Below are positions 15,383 through 27,768 of a DNA stretch of 64,000 nucleotides, piece after piece. Source of the stretch: Balanoglossus misakiensis (taxonomy: Eukaryota; Hemichordata); contig CM082597.2 in the NCBI GenBank assembly GCA_040954595.2, forward strand, positions 1,054,001 through 1,118,000. Direction: 5' to 3'. Both the position numbers and the translations under genes were made by a program. The notes below the pieces were generated by a model that was given only the letters and a program-made list of their open reading frames with translations, had not been told where the DNA came from and did no database searches. The stretch's first letter is position 1. Each line of letters starts with the position of its first letter.

Positions 15383-15454
15383 GTGGCCCAAATCTGTGGA
15401 CACTAGCCGTCGGATCACGAGTCCACTGCTCTAGCCACTGGACTATGCCCTCTC
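15383..15454 (-). mobile_element. Possible tRNA-derived SINE head
   Basis: Read on the minus strand this segment starts GAGGGCATAGTCCAGTGGCT. It carries TAGTCCAGTGG (15435-15445), a fit to the pol III A box of tRNAs, followed by an anticodon-arm-like stretch and a degenerate B-box region (CGTGATCCG). No acceptor stem or T arm closes properly, so it is not a functional tRNA gene. The SINE origin is an inference from the internal promoter-like boxes. Confidence 0.35.
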
Positions 15455-17083
15455 AAGGCAGAGGGCAACGACAGCGTAAGATTGTGTCAACAATATCCCA
15501 GTACTGTAAAATTCCTGCCACCGACTGTAGCTCATTCAGAAACACTTCATCTCCGCACTTTATAGGTGCAGAATCAACACAAAGTCAGGTTGCAGTTATT
15601 AATATGGACACACGCAGGAATTTTACTAAAGCAAATATTGAGACAAGGTGTTGTCAGGAGGACGTGTCAGCCAACACCCTTTTCTAGAAAACACTGCAGA
15701 CCACATCACCGATTCCAAATCCAATATCCCATGATGCATGTAAAACTGAAGTATTCTGGATAACTCCACTGGCGGTAAAATTTAACTAACAAGTTTCCAT
15801 GGTAACAATCAAGTGTGTGGGAAGCTTGTACTTAAATTTATTAAATATGTGTCAACTTTGCAGCTTGGATAATTCAGAGTGTGGCTGTAACATTGTAGTG
15901 TATACACTTCAAGTTTATTAAATCCACACCTCAAAATACAGAACTTAATTTGATCTTCAGTTTACGACAGTGTATTTGCAATGTTCAGGGATTTTACTAA
16001 TGATGGCTCAAGGTGACTCCCTGCATACAGGGAAACTGGAGATGAAATTCAAACCTTTGTATTTATTCAAAGATGACTTCCCAAATACTGTATCCTGATT
16101 GGCCACTTTTATGACCCCTGGGTGACCTGACATCCTGGTCTTTTCTTGGTATGACATCATACATCAATTCACCCTTGCAAGCAACACTCACAGTTTTGTA
16201 ACTGACAAAATCTATATTTTTGTTCTCAGATGACTTAGAGTGCACAAATTCAATAGTATGGTTGACTGTGTTCAGTTTAAACTCAAAAATAGCATGTACA
16301 GGTCACATGATAAGGGTCATGAAAGTGGCCAATGGTTGACTCCCTGCAACAACCCAGTACAAGATCATTATGCAGTGCTGTTATTAACACCCCACCCACA
16401 GGACAATGCAAGCCCAGTCACACAACAAGTGTTAATTTTATGCAAATTCATGTTGACAAAATCAATACCAACTGGGAAATTCAAGAACCCAAACTGGCCA
16501 ATCATCATGCAACATTTGAAATCAACACAATGACATCCGACCAATGCAATCTGCTGTTTGGTTGGAGAGACTGACCAAGAGCTTCAGAAAAGAATTTATG
16601 GACATCTGTACCCAAGCATAAACAAACCCCCTCTAGTTGCTGAACTTTTCAACGGCCCAAATCACAACATCAACCTTGCCACTTTCATGGGTATTTTTCA
16701 AGTCTTTTTAAAACAAGATAAAAATAAGAAAATCACTCAAACTGAAAAAATATCTAAATTCAACACCCTCTAACCACAACATATCAACAAAACCACTGGT
16801 GACCCCCTGACCCTAAAACATCAGCTATCACTTTTACAACTCACTAAGGGGTCCTTTCCCATCATTCCCTGTTCCATTTCTGCACCCACCAACACCAGAA
16901 AACACGGTCTCCTCCACAAATGTAAGTTTTTCACAGATTTTCTGCTCATTTTTACTTCATTTTCCTCAAGCATACGCATATCAGGACCTCCCTTGTCACA
17001 TCTTTTACCAGAGCTTATCAATTTTGTCCACTTTTGTTCCAAACACACTGTATTTTAAACTTTTTCTGTTTCATTTCTTGCAG

Positions 17084-17174
17084 TGTCTTGGATGGAGGCC
17101 TTGTTCAAGTTTCAAAATGTCAGCTTTTGGAAATAAAAGGAGTCAATGTCCAACAACTTGCACAAGAACATGAG
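17084..17174 (+). CDS. Isolated PDZ-domain-like exon
   Basis: A 91-nt segment has an AG acceptor after a pyrimidine-rich tract (TTTCATTTCTTGCAG) and a GTGACT donor. It starts in phase 2 and ends in phase 0. It reads VLDGGLVQVSKCQLLEIKGV followed by NVQQLAQEHE. This matches the core of a PDZ domain, namely the beta-C/beta-D segment usually written G-L-x-x-G-D-x-L-L-E-I-N-G-V-N-V with the HEE(A)V helix start. Two departures are visible: the Gly-Asp turn is replaced by Ser-Lys-Cys, and Asn of the ING motif is Lys. I found no adjacent PDZ exons, so it may be one exon of a gene with long introns or a decayed fragment. Confidence 0.4.
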
Positions 17175-19170
17175 GTGACTTATTTACATGTACAAAACAT
17201 CTCAATACTGTTACACTGGTATTCAACAGAATGGCCTAGCACATGTATTTTACTGTCTACACTAGAAATTTATGGTACTCAAAGAAAACCATTTGATGTT
17301 TGGCAGCTTTTCCCATATTTCATTTGCTATTTCTAAACTATACCCTTGTGACAAATTGAAGCTTACATTTCAAGTCTTGGAAACAACTGTCACACAGGTG
17401 TTTGTGTAATTTTGTAAACACTTTTATCAGCTCAGTTCCAGTAGATGTGGTAAAAACCATTCAAAATATTGAAAAAAATTAACAAAAAAATAACAAGCTG
17501 AAATATGAGGCCAGGTTTTTGAAAAAACTCAGAACAAACATGGAGGCTCAAGTGAGATGACAGTCAGAATTCCCAATACACCCAGGACTATAGCAATTTT
17601 CCTTCAGTGACCTACATGAGTTCACAATCACCTCCAAAAGGCCAAGTCCTGATTAGGGGCCCTCGTTAAAATACCCTAGTTATCAATGTCCATAATATAA
17701 AACAGTCAACATGTCAGTCAGAAAGGGCTTATTCTATGCTTTTGCTTAAATTGTAAAAGGCATGCTGATCTCCTTATATGATTGTTGTAGACTCATGCCC
17801 TCTATCTTTTACCTTGGAAATAAATTCTCTCTGTAATTTGAAAGATCACAAATCCCATCACCCAACCAGAGTAACCTAAATTAAATCTGTAGAAGTCAAC
17901 CTTTGACCAGTAATAACACTACATGACTGTGTAAATTTTTCGGAATTTCAGGAGGAAGTAAGATTAACTTCCCTCTGTGAGAACAGTAAAATTTATCATT
18001 GGGCTACTTGCTTGCTGATGCAACAGGAATGGGTAATGCCCTGTACCCAGAGGTCAAAGACACAAAAATTCAAAATGGGAGTCCCCCCCCCTCTCCATAA
18101 TGCTAGATAAGTTCAGTTATCACTAAAATCTCTCTACAGAGCAGATATCTATGGTTAAGTTGATGATTTTGACTGAAGTGCTGCTCTTTGGGTGCAATAC
18201 AATGTTGTTTCTGCAAGTCCTGTGCTGTTGTAGTGCCATGCCTCATTCTTGCTTTCCTCTACATGTTGTCCTACCAGTCAGTACTTCTAATCTTCAGTCA
18301 GACTGCTTCTTTATTCATTCAAAAACTTCTACAGTCACTCAAGCTAGTTTGTGCAAAAAAAATACAATGCTGGCTTTGTGTATATTTTTTAAAATAAAAT
18401 CATTACACTATGCTATGTTGTCAATTTTTCTAATCTGTCATGCTGACAACAACAAAAAAAACATTATCTTTTAATGATGCTCATTAAAATACATCACTTT
18501 GGGAATACCTACATCTGTAATATGCAAACAGTAAGAGTTACATAAATTGAAATGTGGTATTCCCAATCTATAAAATCACAGCTGAAATTCTGATATTCAG
18601 GTTGGTTCTAAAACCTATCCAACAGAGGCAATTCCACTGAAAAACTGGCTCTCTGAAATGGGACTATACCAGTAACCTGTAGGTGAAATGTACATGTACC
18701 AGGAAGTGCGCTGCTACATTGTAGCCATGAGTCATGTCGATTTCTGAAATGGACATTTGTTGACAAAATTCATTAGAAAACTGGGCAGTGTTCAAGAAGG
18801 TTATCTGAGGTACAAATAAAAGGTCACATGACCTAAAGAAGTTAACTCCCCCAAGACTGTCATATTTTCAACATTGCTTTATAAACATTGTGTTAACATA
18901 CGTCGATGGGCACTGACGTTTGGACAACCTTTGCCCCGTCTACCATCGTATGACTCACATCCCATAATCATTCTCCAGTACCAAAAATAGTCTTATAATA
19001 TGTTAAAACTGTATCAATAATAACTATACTTAAGTCTGTTTGCACAGATATAAAGGATATTCTCATTCTGTTGGACTGAGAGTGACGTGACCTCAATGAA
19101 AGCGACACTACTTCCTGGATAGGTTATTTCGGAAATAGTTGCCCCAGACACTGGTCAGTCAAATACTCAC
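17175..19170. other. No recognisable feature
   Basis: AT-rich sequence with homopolymer runs. I see no exon with splice sites and no protein-like frame on either strand. Confidence 0.5.
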
Positions 19171-19208
19171 CGTTCAGACAAACGCGGTCCCGATCCAGCC
19201 AGGGCCAT
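19171..19208 (-). CDS. Possible first coding exon of a minus-strand gene
   Basis: On the minus strand an ATG at 19208 sits in good initiation context (ACGACATGG). It opens a short frame MALAGSGPRLSE plus two bases, ending at a consensus donor GTGAGT (19170-19165). The upstream stretch (about 19209-19340) looks like a 5' untranslated leader and is richer in CG dinucleotides than its surroundings. No second exon could be joined to it, so the rest of the gene would lie to the left beyond a long intron or outside the window. The evidence is only an ATG, a short frame and a donor. Confidence 0.28.
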
Positions 19209-22200
19209 GTCGTTGTTTTCAGTCCTTTATTCACTTATCCTCGACCGGTCATACCGGTCTGAATGACCCCCTTATCACAGGTATAGTTATGCGATCTCTG
19301 AGAGAGTTTCAGAGCTTACACAGCGAAACAACAGAATCCCACCCAGTTGAAATCAGTCAGTCGTGAACACGACACACACACAGTTCCTCAGTCCAACGAT
19401 GGCCTATATCGACACAATTGGCACTGTTCGTGAGAACTATCCAACAAGTGATATTCCTAGAGTTGTTCTGTATCTTCTACAAAACTTTTGAGTCCAGCGT
19501 TTGGGTAAAAATCGTCTTGTTTTGGTTTAGTCTCACAGCGGACATTCACCGGAAAGTATTATGAGGGATATCCCATATTTCGGCCTGTGCACGCAGTGTT
19601 TAATTTTAAACCTTGAACGATAAAATAGTCCGTATAAATTTTGCTTTCAATTAAATAGATACTGTCCTCATGGCAGGCTTTGAAATATTCAGAGCAACAA
19701 AATGATATTTCTCTAAGGCAATGATCTAGATTCATTCAAATATTTTTTCCAGGATTTGGATGGCTCACTTTTGGTAGATGAGTTAGTGATCCTCCGCCGC
19801 GGCCAGATCAAACATGGCTGCCATCACAAAATTTACATAAAATGGCCCCAGCAAAACGAAATCACCAAGATCATTGAACACTGGTGGCGTTTTCGCAACA
19901 TAACACAAAACTGCTGGTACAGAAAGCCCAAATAAATGATTAAATACAAAAGGGCAGGGAGACAAATATATGGAAAACAGCAACAAATAAACAACAAACA
20001 AGAAGACTGTTAAATTCTCCAAAGGACGCGTGCAAAACGTTGATTACAGCTCAACAGAAATCACCTACACATAAGAGGAAATTTGCCAAGCAAAATTCTT
20101 TGAATGATTCGTTGCTAATTTCTCTTAGATTTTACTTCAAAAAAGATGTTGGTGTCATCATGAAAAACCTCCAACACTAATTTGTCACACCTGCCGTTGG
20201 TGGCGACATTATGACAAATAGCACCGCAGCCAGAATCTGAAGTAATAACCAGACACCAATGCTCCATCAACGACAAAATTATGACTCGGATTGTGCTCGT
20301 TTTTCATGAGCCAGTCTTGTTTGTCCAAACTGTTGAGGGCGAATGTATATACGCTGTTTCAATTGGCCCAGGGCTGTCACGGTGTTTGAGTCTAGGTTGG
20401 GTTTTGGTAAGTCCATGGTCCAATGGATTTGGTATGTCCGTTGTCCAATGTATCACACCACCAGTGAAACTGAATATAAAAGAGAGAAAAGAGAGAGTAA
20501 AAATTTAATTTGTTTCCTGACGTCTAGTTGTTTGGCTTACTGTTTTTGCCTGAAGTCGTTGCTACCAAGATTAGTCAATTTACAACATGTGGTAAATTTA
20601 CAAATTTACGAACCTACTCTTGTTTAATTACCCAATATATTGCTGTCTGCTGTCGTGGACACTCTTGCTCAATACTCAGTAAACTGGAGTGGTGGGTTTT
20701 TAATCTTTTCTGATGGTTGAATACACGAACGAAGAGAGGGAAAATGTCATTTGTGGACACAAGCGTATCGGTGGGTGTCGCTATGTAAACCCGGCCAGCA
20801 GTTCGTTGATTATGATGGATCTGTTTACAAAGCATGCTTACAATATTTGCACCGTTCCCGCTGTTGTTCACGGGTGAAAGCGTCTCCTTGGCCTTTTGTA
20901 GAGCGATATACAAACACATATATTATTGCTTTGAAGTTGCATTGTTCAAAGACTGATCAATATTATAATTATTAAACCCTTACAGGGAATATAATACAAA
21001 CTCGATGAAAGTCCCAATGTAAAATCGGTGTTACCTATTTTTTATTTCTGAGAGTAAATTGGTCGACCAAATACACTGAAATAAACCTCGCACACAATTT
21101 AGAACACTACTTAATTTTCTCAGCATGATACACAACATATGTTAAGAAACGTTGTTGTCTTCATGATTTGCACAGAAAGGAATAGTAAACGGCGACACCA
21201 ACAATATGTATCCAATAGAAACGAGCGCGTAAGAGTTGTCACGTGAATAAGCAGAAATATGTCAATGACAACGCCAAGCAGGTGTGTATACATACAAGTT
21301 TTGTCAGGTAAAACTAAAGTACCACACAAAGGAAGTGATTGACAGAACTGTGAAAGGGTTAAGGGGTTTAAGGTCTTTGGAGTTGAGTGGACAAGTTCTG
21401 GCTGAGACGATGTAAATGCACTATGCGAACATGATTGGGTCACTTTATTTTTGGTTCAAAACTACAGAAGTTGACCATTATCCTGTTCAAATGTTATAAT
21501 ATACCCTGCTCAAATTTTAAAAATTCTAGTTTTGAGCCAAAAAGTGATCGACCCAATTTTCACGTAGTACGCTTACCCCGTCCAGGTCAGACCCTGTCAA
21601 TCAACTGCAGACAATTTAAAGACGCTATAGTCATAAGAAAAAAAAATAGGTGGCTTAGTGATCCAGTCTCGAGTCACAGTTTACACGGGTTTTTTTTCAT
21701 TGCGAATAGAGAATATGAACGAAAATACGATAAAAATGGCGTCCCTTCAATGTTCTGTCTTGGTGAGGCAGTTTCTTTTCCACCGTATAGATTTTTTTGT
21801 TTGTTTATGCTTTGAATTTTGCAAACATTCTGTTTCCAGGCGGATGTCCCTGTAGGAAACAGGGGAAAAAGAATCGCAGTGGGGATTTTTGGGCACGGCA
21901 AGATGGCATGCGGTTCTTTGAGTATAAAGGCAAAGCTTCTTGTGGTCATTCATGACCATATCTTCAAATCAACGCCGCTAAAGAATTCCCCACTGAATCA
22001 AAAGAGGCCAAACCTTCAAGTTGAAAAGGTGCGCTATTTGAATTGCCGCTCCTATGTCACAATACTGAGAGAGAGTGGTATTTATCGAACATTACAATGC
22101 TCTATTGTCGCATCATACAAATCACCGTGATAGTCAAGCATCATTTGTGAACAAAAACAGTGAGAAAATAATTTATAATCTTTATCTCTTTTTTTTCCAT

Positions 22201-25200
22201 TTTTTTCTGAACTATACGCGGAAAATATGGTTTGGTGGCCTTAGCTATGAGAGAAAAAATTGCATTGGTGGATCTAGGCCCTTGAATCCATATTTTCGAT
22301 TTTTTACTTGCTAGTGGAGTCTATACATGATCATATCACCATACTTGAACAAGATTGTTCGATAAATAGTGCATGCTGGCAAGTTAACATGGTCACTCCG
22401 CACAGAAGCTGAAATTTCACTGGAGCAGTCCATAGTAATTCATTGATGACGAATTCCGACCTATTTCCGTAAAGAAAGGAGGTGACTGACTAACGGGTAT
22501 TCAAAGTGCTTTCCCTTTAAAAGCAATGATGTCAAACATACTGTAAAACGGGAAAATTTTCGCGACAGGAAATTTTCGCGGTATCAAAAGAGGTAACTAT
22601 TACGCGACGACTAATTTTTACGTTCTCGTATTTCACTGCATCTTAATCTCCGAAAAAAACCTTTTTACGCGACATTTTTGATTCTCGGGGGGGGGGGGGG
22701 GGTGGCTCTCGCTTAGTTCGCGAAAATTTATCATAAGCGAAAATTTCCCGTTTTACAGTATATTGCAAAACTATATGTCGGATTCGATTCTGCTATGACG
22801 ACAATGCAAACATGACAACAGCCCTGGTTTATATAGTACACAAATTGACACCAAAACACAAGCGCTTAAATTGGATCTGTCAATTCCATCAAAGGGGAGT
22901 TTCAGGGCTTAATAAATGGAGGGTCACAGAATACCGTATGATATGACAACTAGGCGATTTAAATTCGGAATGGTACTACCCCGCTTTCGGTAATAATGCC
23001 ATGGTAACGACTGCGAATTCATTGTATAATGCGGTGAGAAATACAGGTTTGGTCACACGTTGGCCAAAAGGCCGGTCAAGGTTAACCATTTTCCTTGCTG
23101 TGGAAACCCTATATCCAAATGGATCTGTCCCGTTACCATGGGCACCGAGAAAGCTTCTCTATTGGACATGCCCGTATATTTAGCGGCTACCAAAACCTCA
23201 CCACTTATTTACAGTAAGGTGACATTGCGTTACGGTGCAGGTGAGTTCATTCAAAAACTTTCTTTTTTTCCAAAAGTAAGGTTTTCATGGCTTACGGAAA
23301 TACGTATATTAGGTCTAAACTTGCCACGAAAGAGGTATTTTACTGTCATAAATTATCTTTCCCAAGAAGCCAATATTTGTTAATTTTTCAGCTAAACAAA
23401 CGATGAGCAAAAAGACTTAAAGATATAAACCTGACGTTTCGGCTGACTGATTATTTGACAGGAAGAATTTGGAACTTTCAATTTCACGGATTCTTTGGAA
23501 AATATGAACTGAAAAAAAGACGGGAAAGCAAACGATTACTCGAAGTAAAATATTGACGTCAGTGAAAACGTGCAGATTCTGTCTTGACTTTAAACTTTCA
23601 TGATTTCAGAATCGAAAGGTTCGTAAGATTAATGTTCTCTGTTCTGCTGTACGTTTTGCTGTGTTAGATTTTTTTCTGTTTTTTTTTTTTTTTTATGTTG
23701 AATATTTTTTATTATGTACTAAAATTTATCCATAAAAAAGTAAGACTACATAAATCAATCGTAATACTTCAATATCGATTAATTTTCGTTCATTGAAAAT
23801 CACGTCAAAATGTATGCAACCTCCTCGTTAGTATCGACATGGGTTTTTTTCCGTGATAGTACGGACTTCGTCATTGGGTGACTCGTTTCAATGGCTCTTT
23901 CATAGTAAGCATGTGCGTCCCACGTTGCGATGACAACAGCTAATAACAACCTGTAGGCCGACACATTTTGTTTAGTCAAAGTGAGATCTTGAGGTTGTGA
24001 AGTGGAATTTAAACATATCGGTGAAATCATGTTTTAATATTCCTGTCTGTGCACGCGTTTAGAAGATTTTTTTCTCATCTGCCAACCACTCCGTATTTTG
24101 TTGATGGAAGTGGTCAAGGTTTTGTAAAATCACCAGGTACGGAGAAATTAGCAGCGAGAATAATAAAGGTCGATTTACAAATAATGCTCCTTTGTACATG
24201 CCAAAATATGTAATTATGGCAAATTGAATGTATGCATGTAGTGGTGCGTGCAAGGTTGATGTAGTGCATGGTGTTGTCATGGCCACCGACCCTGAATTCC
24301 AATCACCTATTATAGGCATTGAAATGCATTTCATTCTCAAATTCCGATGGATCTGCCCAGTAGTTATTATAGGATTTCACTTAGCTGTAAAAACGGTTCA
24401 ACTGATCTCTTTATAGGGTTTCGTAACTCCTTGTCACTTTGGCAACAATGTGCCCTACCGATCCCTCTTCGGTAACGTCATATTTTAAGCGTGGGGCGTT
24501 TTGAAGTCGTAATCAATACTTATTTGGGCCCCAAACAAACTATTCAAACACAGTAACATGATCAGCATCTTGCAAGTGCGCCACATCTCAGTGCAGTGGG
24601 AGGGGGAGATCTTGAGTATTTTCCCTGTCAAATCCCTCGATAATTATCTATTTTTTCCAGAATCGATTACTACACTGGTATTGTTATAACATGAAATGGT
24701 TAAAAATATTATACGCATACACTGTTAAAAAAGGTTTTATCTGCCACGGGCATTAACTTACATGACATTGAATCTCCTGAACTGGAAATCAAGTCTTGCC
24801 CTTGGAAGCACTCGTATATACGTTTTTCATGTATTCAGGTCACCCAGCGATATTTTCTCTTGAAAGCTGTAGTAGACAAAAGGAGTATAGAGTTGGACTT
24901 TTGGAATCAAAAGTATGTGTTCAGCGCGTGAATTCAAAGCTGAATAGCGGACAAATAAACGTGTGTACTTATGTCATGTCACCATAGAAGGTCATGAATA
25001 TAACGATACAAACTGTACAGACAGGTTAGACAGATTGGGTAGTGACGTCACATTCTTTACTTTGTAGAGAACCCCGTGTGACCCATCGTTGTCAGGGCGA
25101 CTATCCGTCTTTACATGTAACACCAATACACAACAGCTCTCGTACAACCAATGGAGTGACCGTGATAGAACAAGTAGTTTTAGCAACTGAATAAACAAAC

Positions 25201-25534
25201 TCTCCCTGAATTACCCTTTTGTAGCGAAAGACTGACGATTTCGTCTCAGGGTCCAGAGATTTGAGACAGTAATTAATGGCTAGGCTATACGTTAATACCA
25301 CACAGGCGTTGAGGGCCAAAACATAAAAAAAACAGTCAGCGGTGATTTCTGTGACATTGTCGCACATGTTAACCCACCATATCGTGGTGGTGTTGGTGGT
25401 GGTAGAGTTGGTGACGATGATGATGACGATGACAACAGATGATGATACATGTATTTTTCATTGATTATAGCAGTACTACATTTCGCCAGACGCCAAAGGA
25501 CGGGAAGAAGGAAGTCGTACTTCAACTAAAAATC
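19209..25534. other. Gene-free stretch upstream of the Ly6-like gene
   Basis: Apart from the MITE-like element at 22541-22758 I see no supported gene. Open frames of up to 126 codons occur (for example near 21435 on +) but have no recognisable similarity and sit in low-complexity or AT-rich sequence. A GAT/GGT-rich simple stretch at 25383-25445 immediately precedes the Ly6-like gene. Confidence 0.55.
22541..22758. mobile_element. MITE-like element with terminal inverted repeats and TA flanks
   Basis: The left terminus CTGTAAAACGGGAAAATTTT and the right terminus AAATTTCCCGTTTTACAG are inverted copies. Both are flanked directly by TA (22539-22540 and 22759-22760). The 218-bp body has further inner inverted segments (TTTTCGCG against CGCGAAAA) and a run of G at about 22687-22702. 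There is no transposase frame. TA target duplications and short size fit a non-autonomous Tc1/mariner-type MITE. Confidence 0.75.
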
Positions 25535-26063
25535 ATGGCACAAACTGCATTGTTGGTTGCTTTACTCCTCTGCGGTAAGTGGCCACCGAAACATACAGTA
25601 GAATCATGGCAGATTTGAATCGAAAGGAAATTTTATCTCGTCGACACAATTAACATTTTAGGAAATATTTATAAGAATGTTGCACAACTGTAAACAATTC
25701 TTACATCTTTACTGATCAGCCTAAAAACTACAGGCTGTCGTATACGGTACAAATATCGTTGTTTGGTTCACAAAGTGCCAAGAGTAACGTTGGGCCAACA
25801 GGTGGCACATACAGTATTTCGTCTAAGACTTCTATCAACACTAACCCTAAAACAGAAGTCTTACTTTGACCGTGGCTTTATTGTGCCAAACCTTAATTTT
25901 ACAGTGTCTACTGCTGGAGTGTTTTCTCTGGATTGTGTAGAGTGCAGCTACGACGAAACTTGGTACGATACGAACCGAGAGTGTCTCACAGACCCGTCAT
26001 CCATCACCCCTACAGCTGGCTGTAGCACGCGTTGCTACACATACGCATACCGAGATTCAAGTA

Positions 26064-26117
<54 letters not shown>

Positions 26118-27768
26118 CAGAGAGACAGAGAGACAGAGACAGAGAGACTAAGACTAACTGACACAGAGATAATATATGGGCAGAGATAAAGAGAGACAGG
26201 GCGAGAGAGAAACTACGGGATTTAGCGATGTGTTGTATCTTTTAAATTAGATTTCATTGATTTAATTGAAGTCATTAGCACAAAGGTGCAAGCTTACTGT
26301 GGTTCTACAAAAATACATGTAAACCCCCAATTCTTCAATGATATAAGGCCTTCGGTCGCAGAACAGTATAAAAAATCCCTACTGATACGTTTACATGTTA
26401 GGTGATTACCATGACAACCAAGTGAAAGAAAACCTTTTAAACTATGTTCTATTTTGTCCACAGATGGCAATAAAGACCTGGTTGTGGAACGTGGTTGTGA
26501 TACATACAATTCCTACGACTGGGATAACACATGTAACTTTACTACAGTGACTTTTTCGTACGACGCGTACGTGTGCACGTGCGATGACGCCAATGGCTGC
26601 AATGGTGACGACACAGGCCGAGGTTTGGAACTGTTTTGTACTCCATGAGGTCATAGTCTGCTCCCTTGCCCCATTTCTGCCTCATAGTGGCGCTGTGCTG
26701 GAAGGAAAGCACGGCACAGCCAGTGGTAGAAATGCGGTTGCGAGCCAGACTATAGGCCTGGATATTCATCTAACTAACTTTATCTACTTTACCATGAGTG
26801 TAGTGTGTTAGGAGGAGTGTGATTTATTCAATGGAACACGCAGAAGCAAGAACATATACAGACATATGGTGATCTTTAGTATCCTATCCTACACAGGAAT
26901 AAAGCGGAAACATTCTATTCATGGTCAAGTAGACAAAACAATTTCATAGTGTGTTGCAAATTACTTCAGAAATTACATCCTTACTGGGCTGTTTATGAGA
27001 TTCTACCACTCTGAACTCAAAAGTGTTATTCCTCCCTAAAGAACCATCAGATGTGTACTGCCGCCATCTTTGATCGGTCGAGTCACGTGATTGACACAGA
27101 GGTCAGCCAATATAAACCTCTCTCTCTCTTAAATGCCGCCATTAGGGTACCACATGTGCCACCAATGTAACACCGCGGATGATGATGACGTGGGCGAAGT
27201 GTGTGATGGTTCGGATGATGATCTGTACCCGTGTCTGACAGGAGAGCAAAAATGCGGGGCACTGCGTATCAACTATGACAGCTGTAAGTAGCTAACCTTT
27301 AACCTTTAACCCCAAGGGTTTGTGCACATTCAGACTATTTATTTTTACTACACTCACTTTGTGTTTTATACGGCCAACTCTGCTACCCAACCATGGAGAC
27401 AGAGTTTGCTTTTATTTGACATTTTTGTTAACAAATGGCAAGACTATATTTTAGATAAGTGATTAAAATAACTAGCGATATCAAGCAGGATTCACTTTGT
27501 AGTGTTACTGATAAAATGCTGCTTTGTTGCAAAGCAATAATTTGTTTTATCTGTGTTTATTCAAGGGTTGTTCACCGACACCACATACCGTTATTGCACC
27601 GACACCGACCGGAGCGCTGGCGGGGATTGCGAAGACGACGCCTTTGGCAGAAACTGCAGATATTCATGTAACGACGACATGTGCGATCCGTATAGCGGAT
27701 CCAGTGGTCTGGCGGCATCTTTCGTTCTCATGGCGGCCATGTTGTTCCTTACCTCCCGCGCTTTTTAA
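25535..27768 (+). CDS. GPI-anchored protein with two Ly6/uPAR-like cysteine-rich units
   Basis: Five exons join in frame: 25535-25574, 25905-26060, 26464-26622, 27146-27283 and 27566-27768 (stop at 27766-27768). They give 231 residues. The N-terminus MAQTALLVALLLCGV-like stretch is a signal peptide. Unit 1 (exons 2-3) has LDCVEC, further spaced cysteines and ends CTCDDANGCN. Unit 2 (exons 4-5) starts MCHQCN and ends CRYSCNDDMCD. Each thus has the CxxC opening and C-terminal cysteine pattern of the three-finger LU fold. After SGSSG a hydrophobic tail (about 20 residues, ending LTSRAF) lacks a cytoplasmic extension, which indicates a GPI anchor. All introns are phase 1, as is usual for extracellular modules. 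Such proteins sit on the outer cell surface; no ligand can be named. The disulfide pattern is non-canonical, so a diverged LU fold is the main uncertainty. Confidence 0.75.
26066..26109 (+). repeat. (GA)n microsatellite beside a 5' splice site
   Basis: An uninterrupted GA tract begins five bases into intron 2 of the Ly6-like gene (donor GTAAG at 26061) and continues as interrupted GACAGAGA to about 26150. Confidence 0.9.

Larger units (their letters stand above)
1..17083. other. Long region without a recognisable gene
   Basis: I find no reading frame here with recognisable protein similarity and credible splice sites on either strand. Open frames are short and not protein-like. The region is AT-rich with many copies of the motif ACATGTAC, short repeats (listed separately) and simple-sequence tracts. 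It could be intergenic, or long introns of a gene lying partly outside the window; the candidate exons at 17084 (+) and 19171 (-) leave both possibilities open. Confidence 0.6.

Noticed and set aside
19783-20022. Minus-strand frame that looks like a membrane protein (NHLFGLSVPAVLCYVAKTPP)
   Set aside because: The frame begins with TTG, not ATG, has no exon partner and no recognisable family. Hydrophobic AT-rich frames of this length arise by chance.
25763-26161. Plus-strand 132-codon frame ending in a run of RERERE
   Set aside because: It reads through intron sequence, exon 2 of the Ly6-like gene and then the GA microsatellite; only 25905-26060 is supported as coding.
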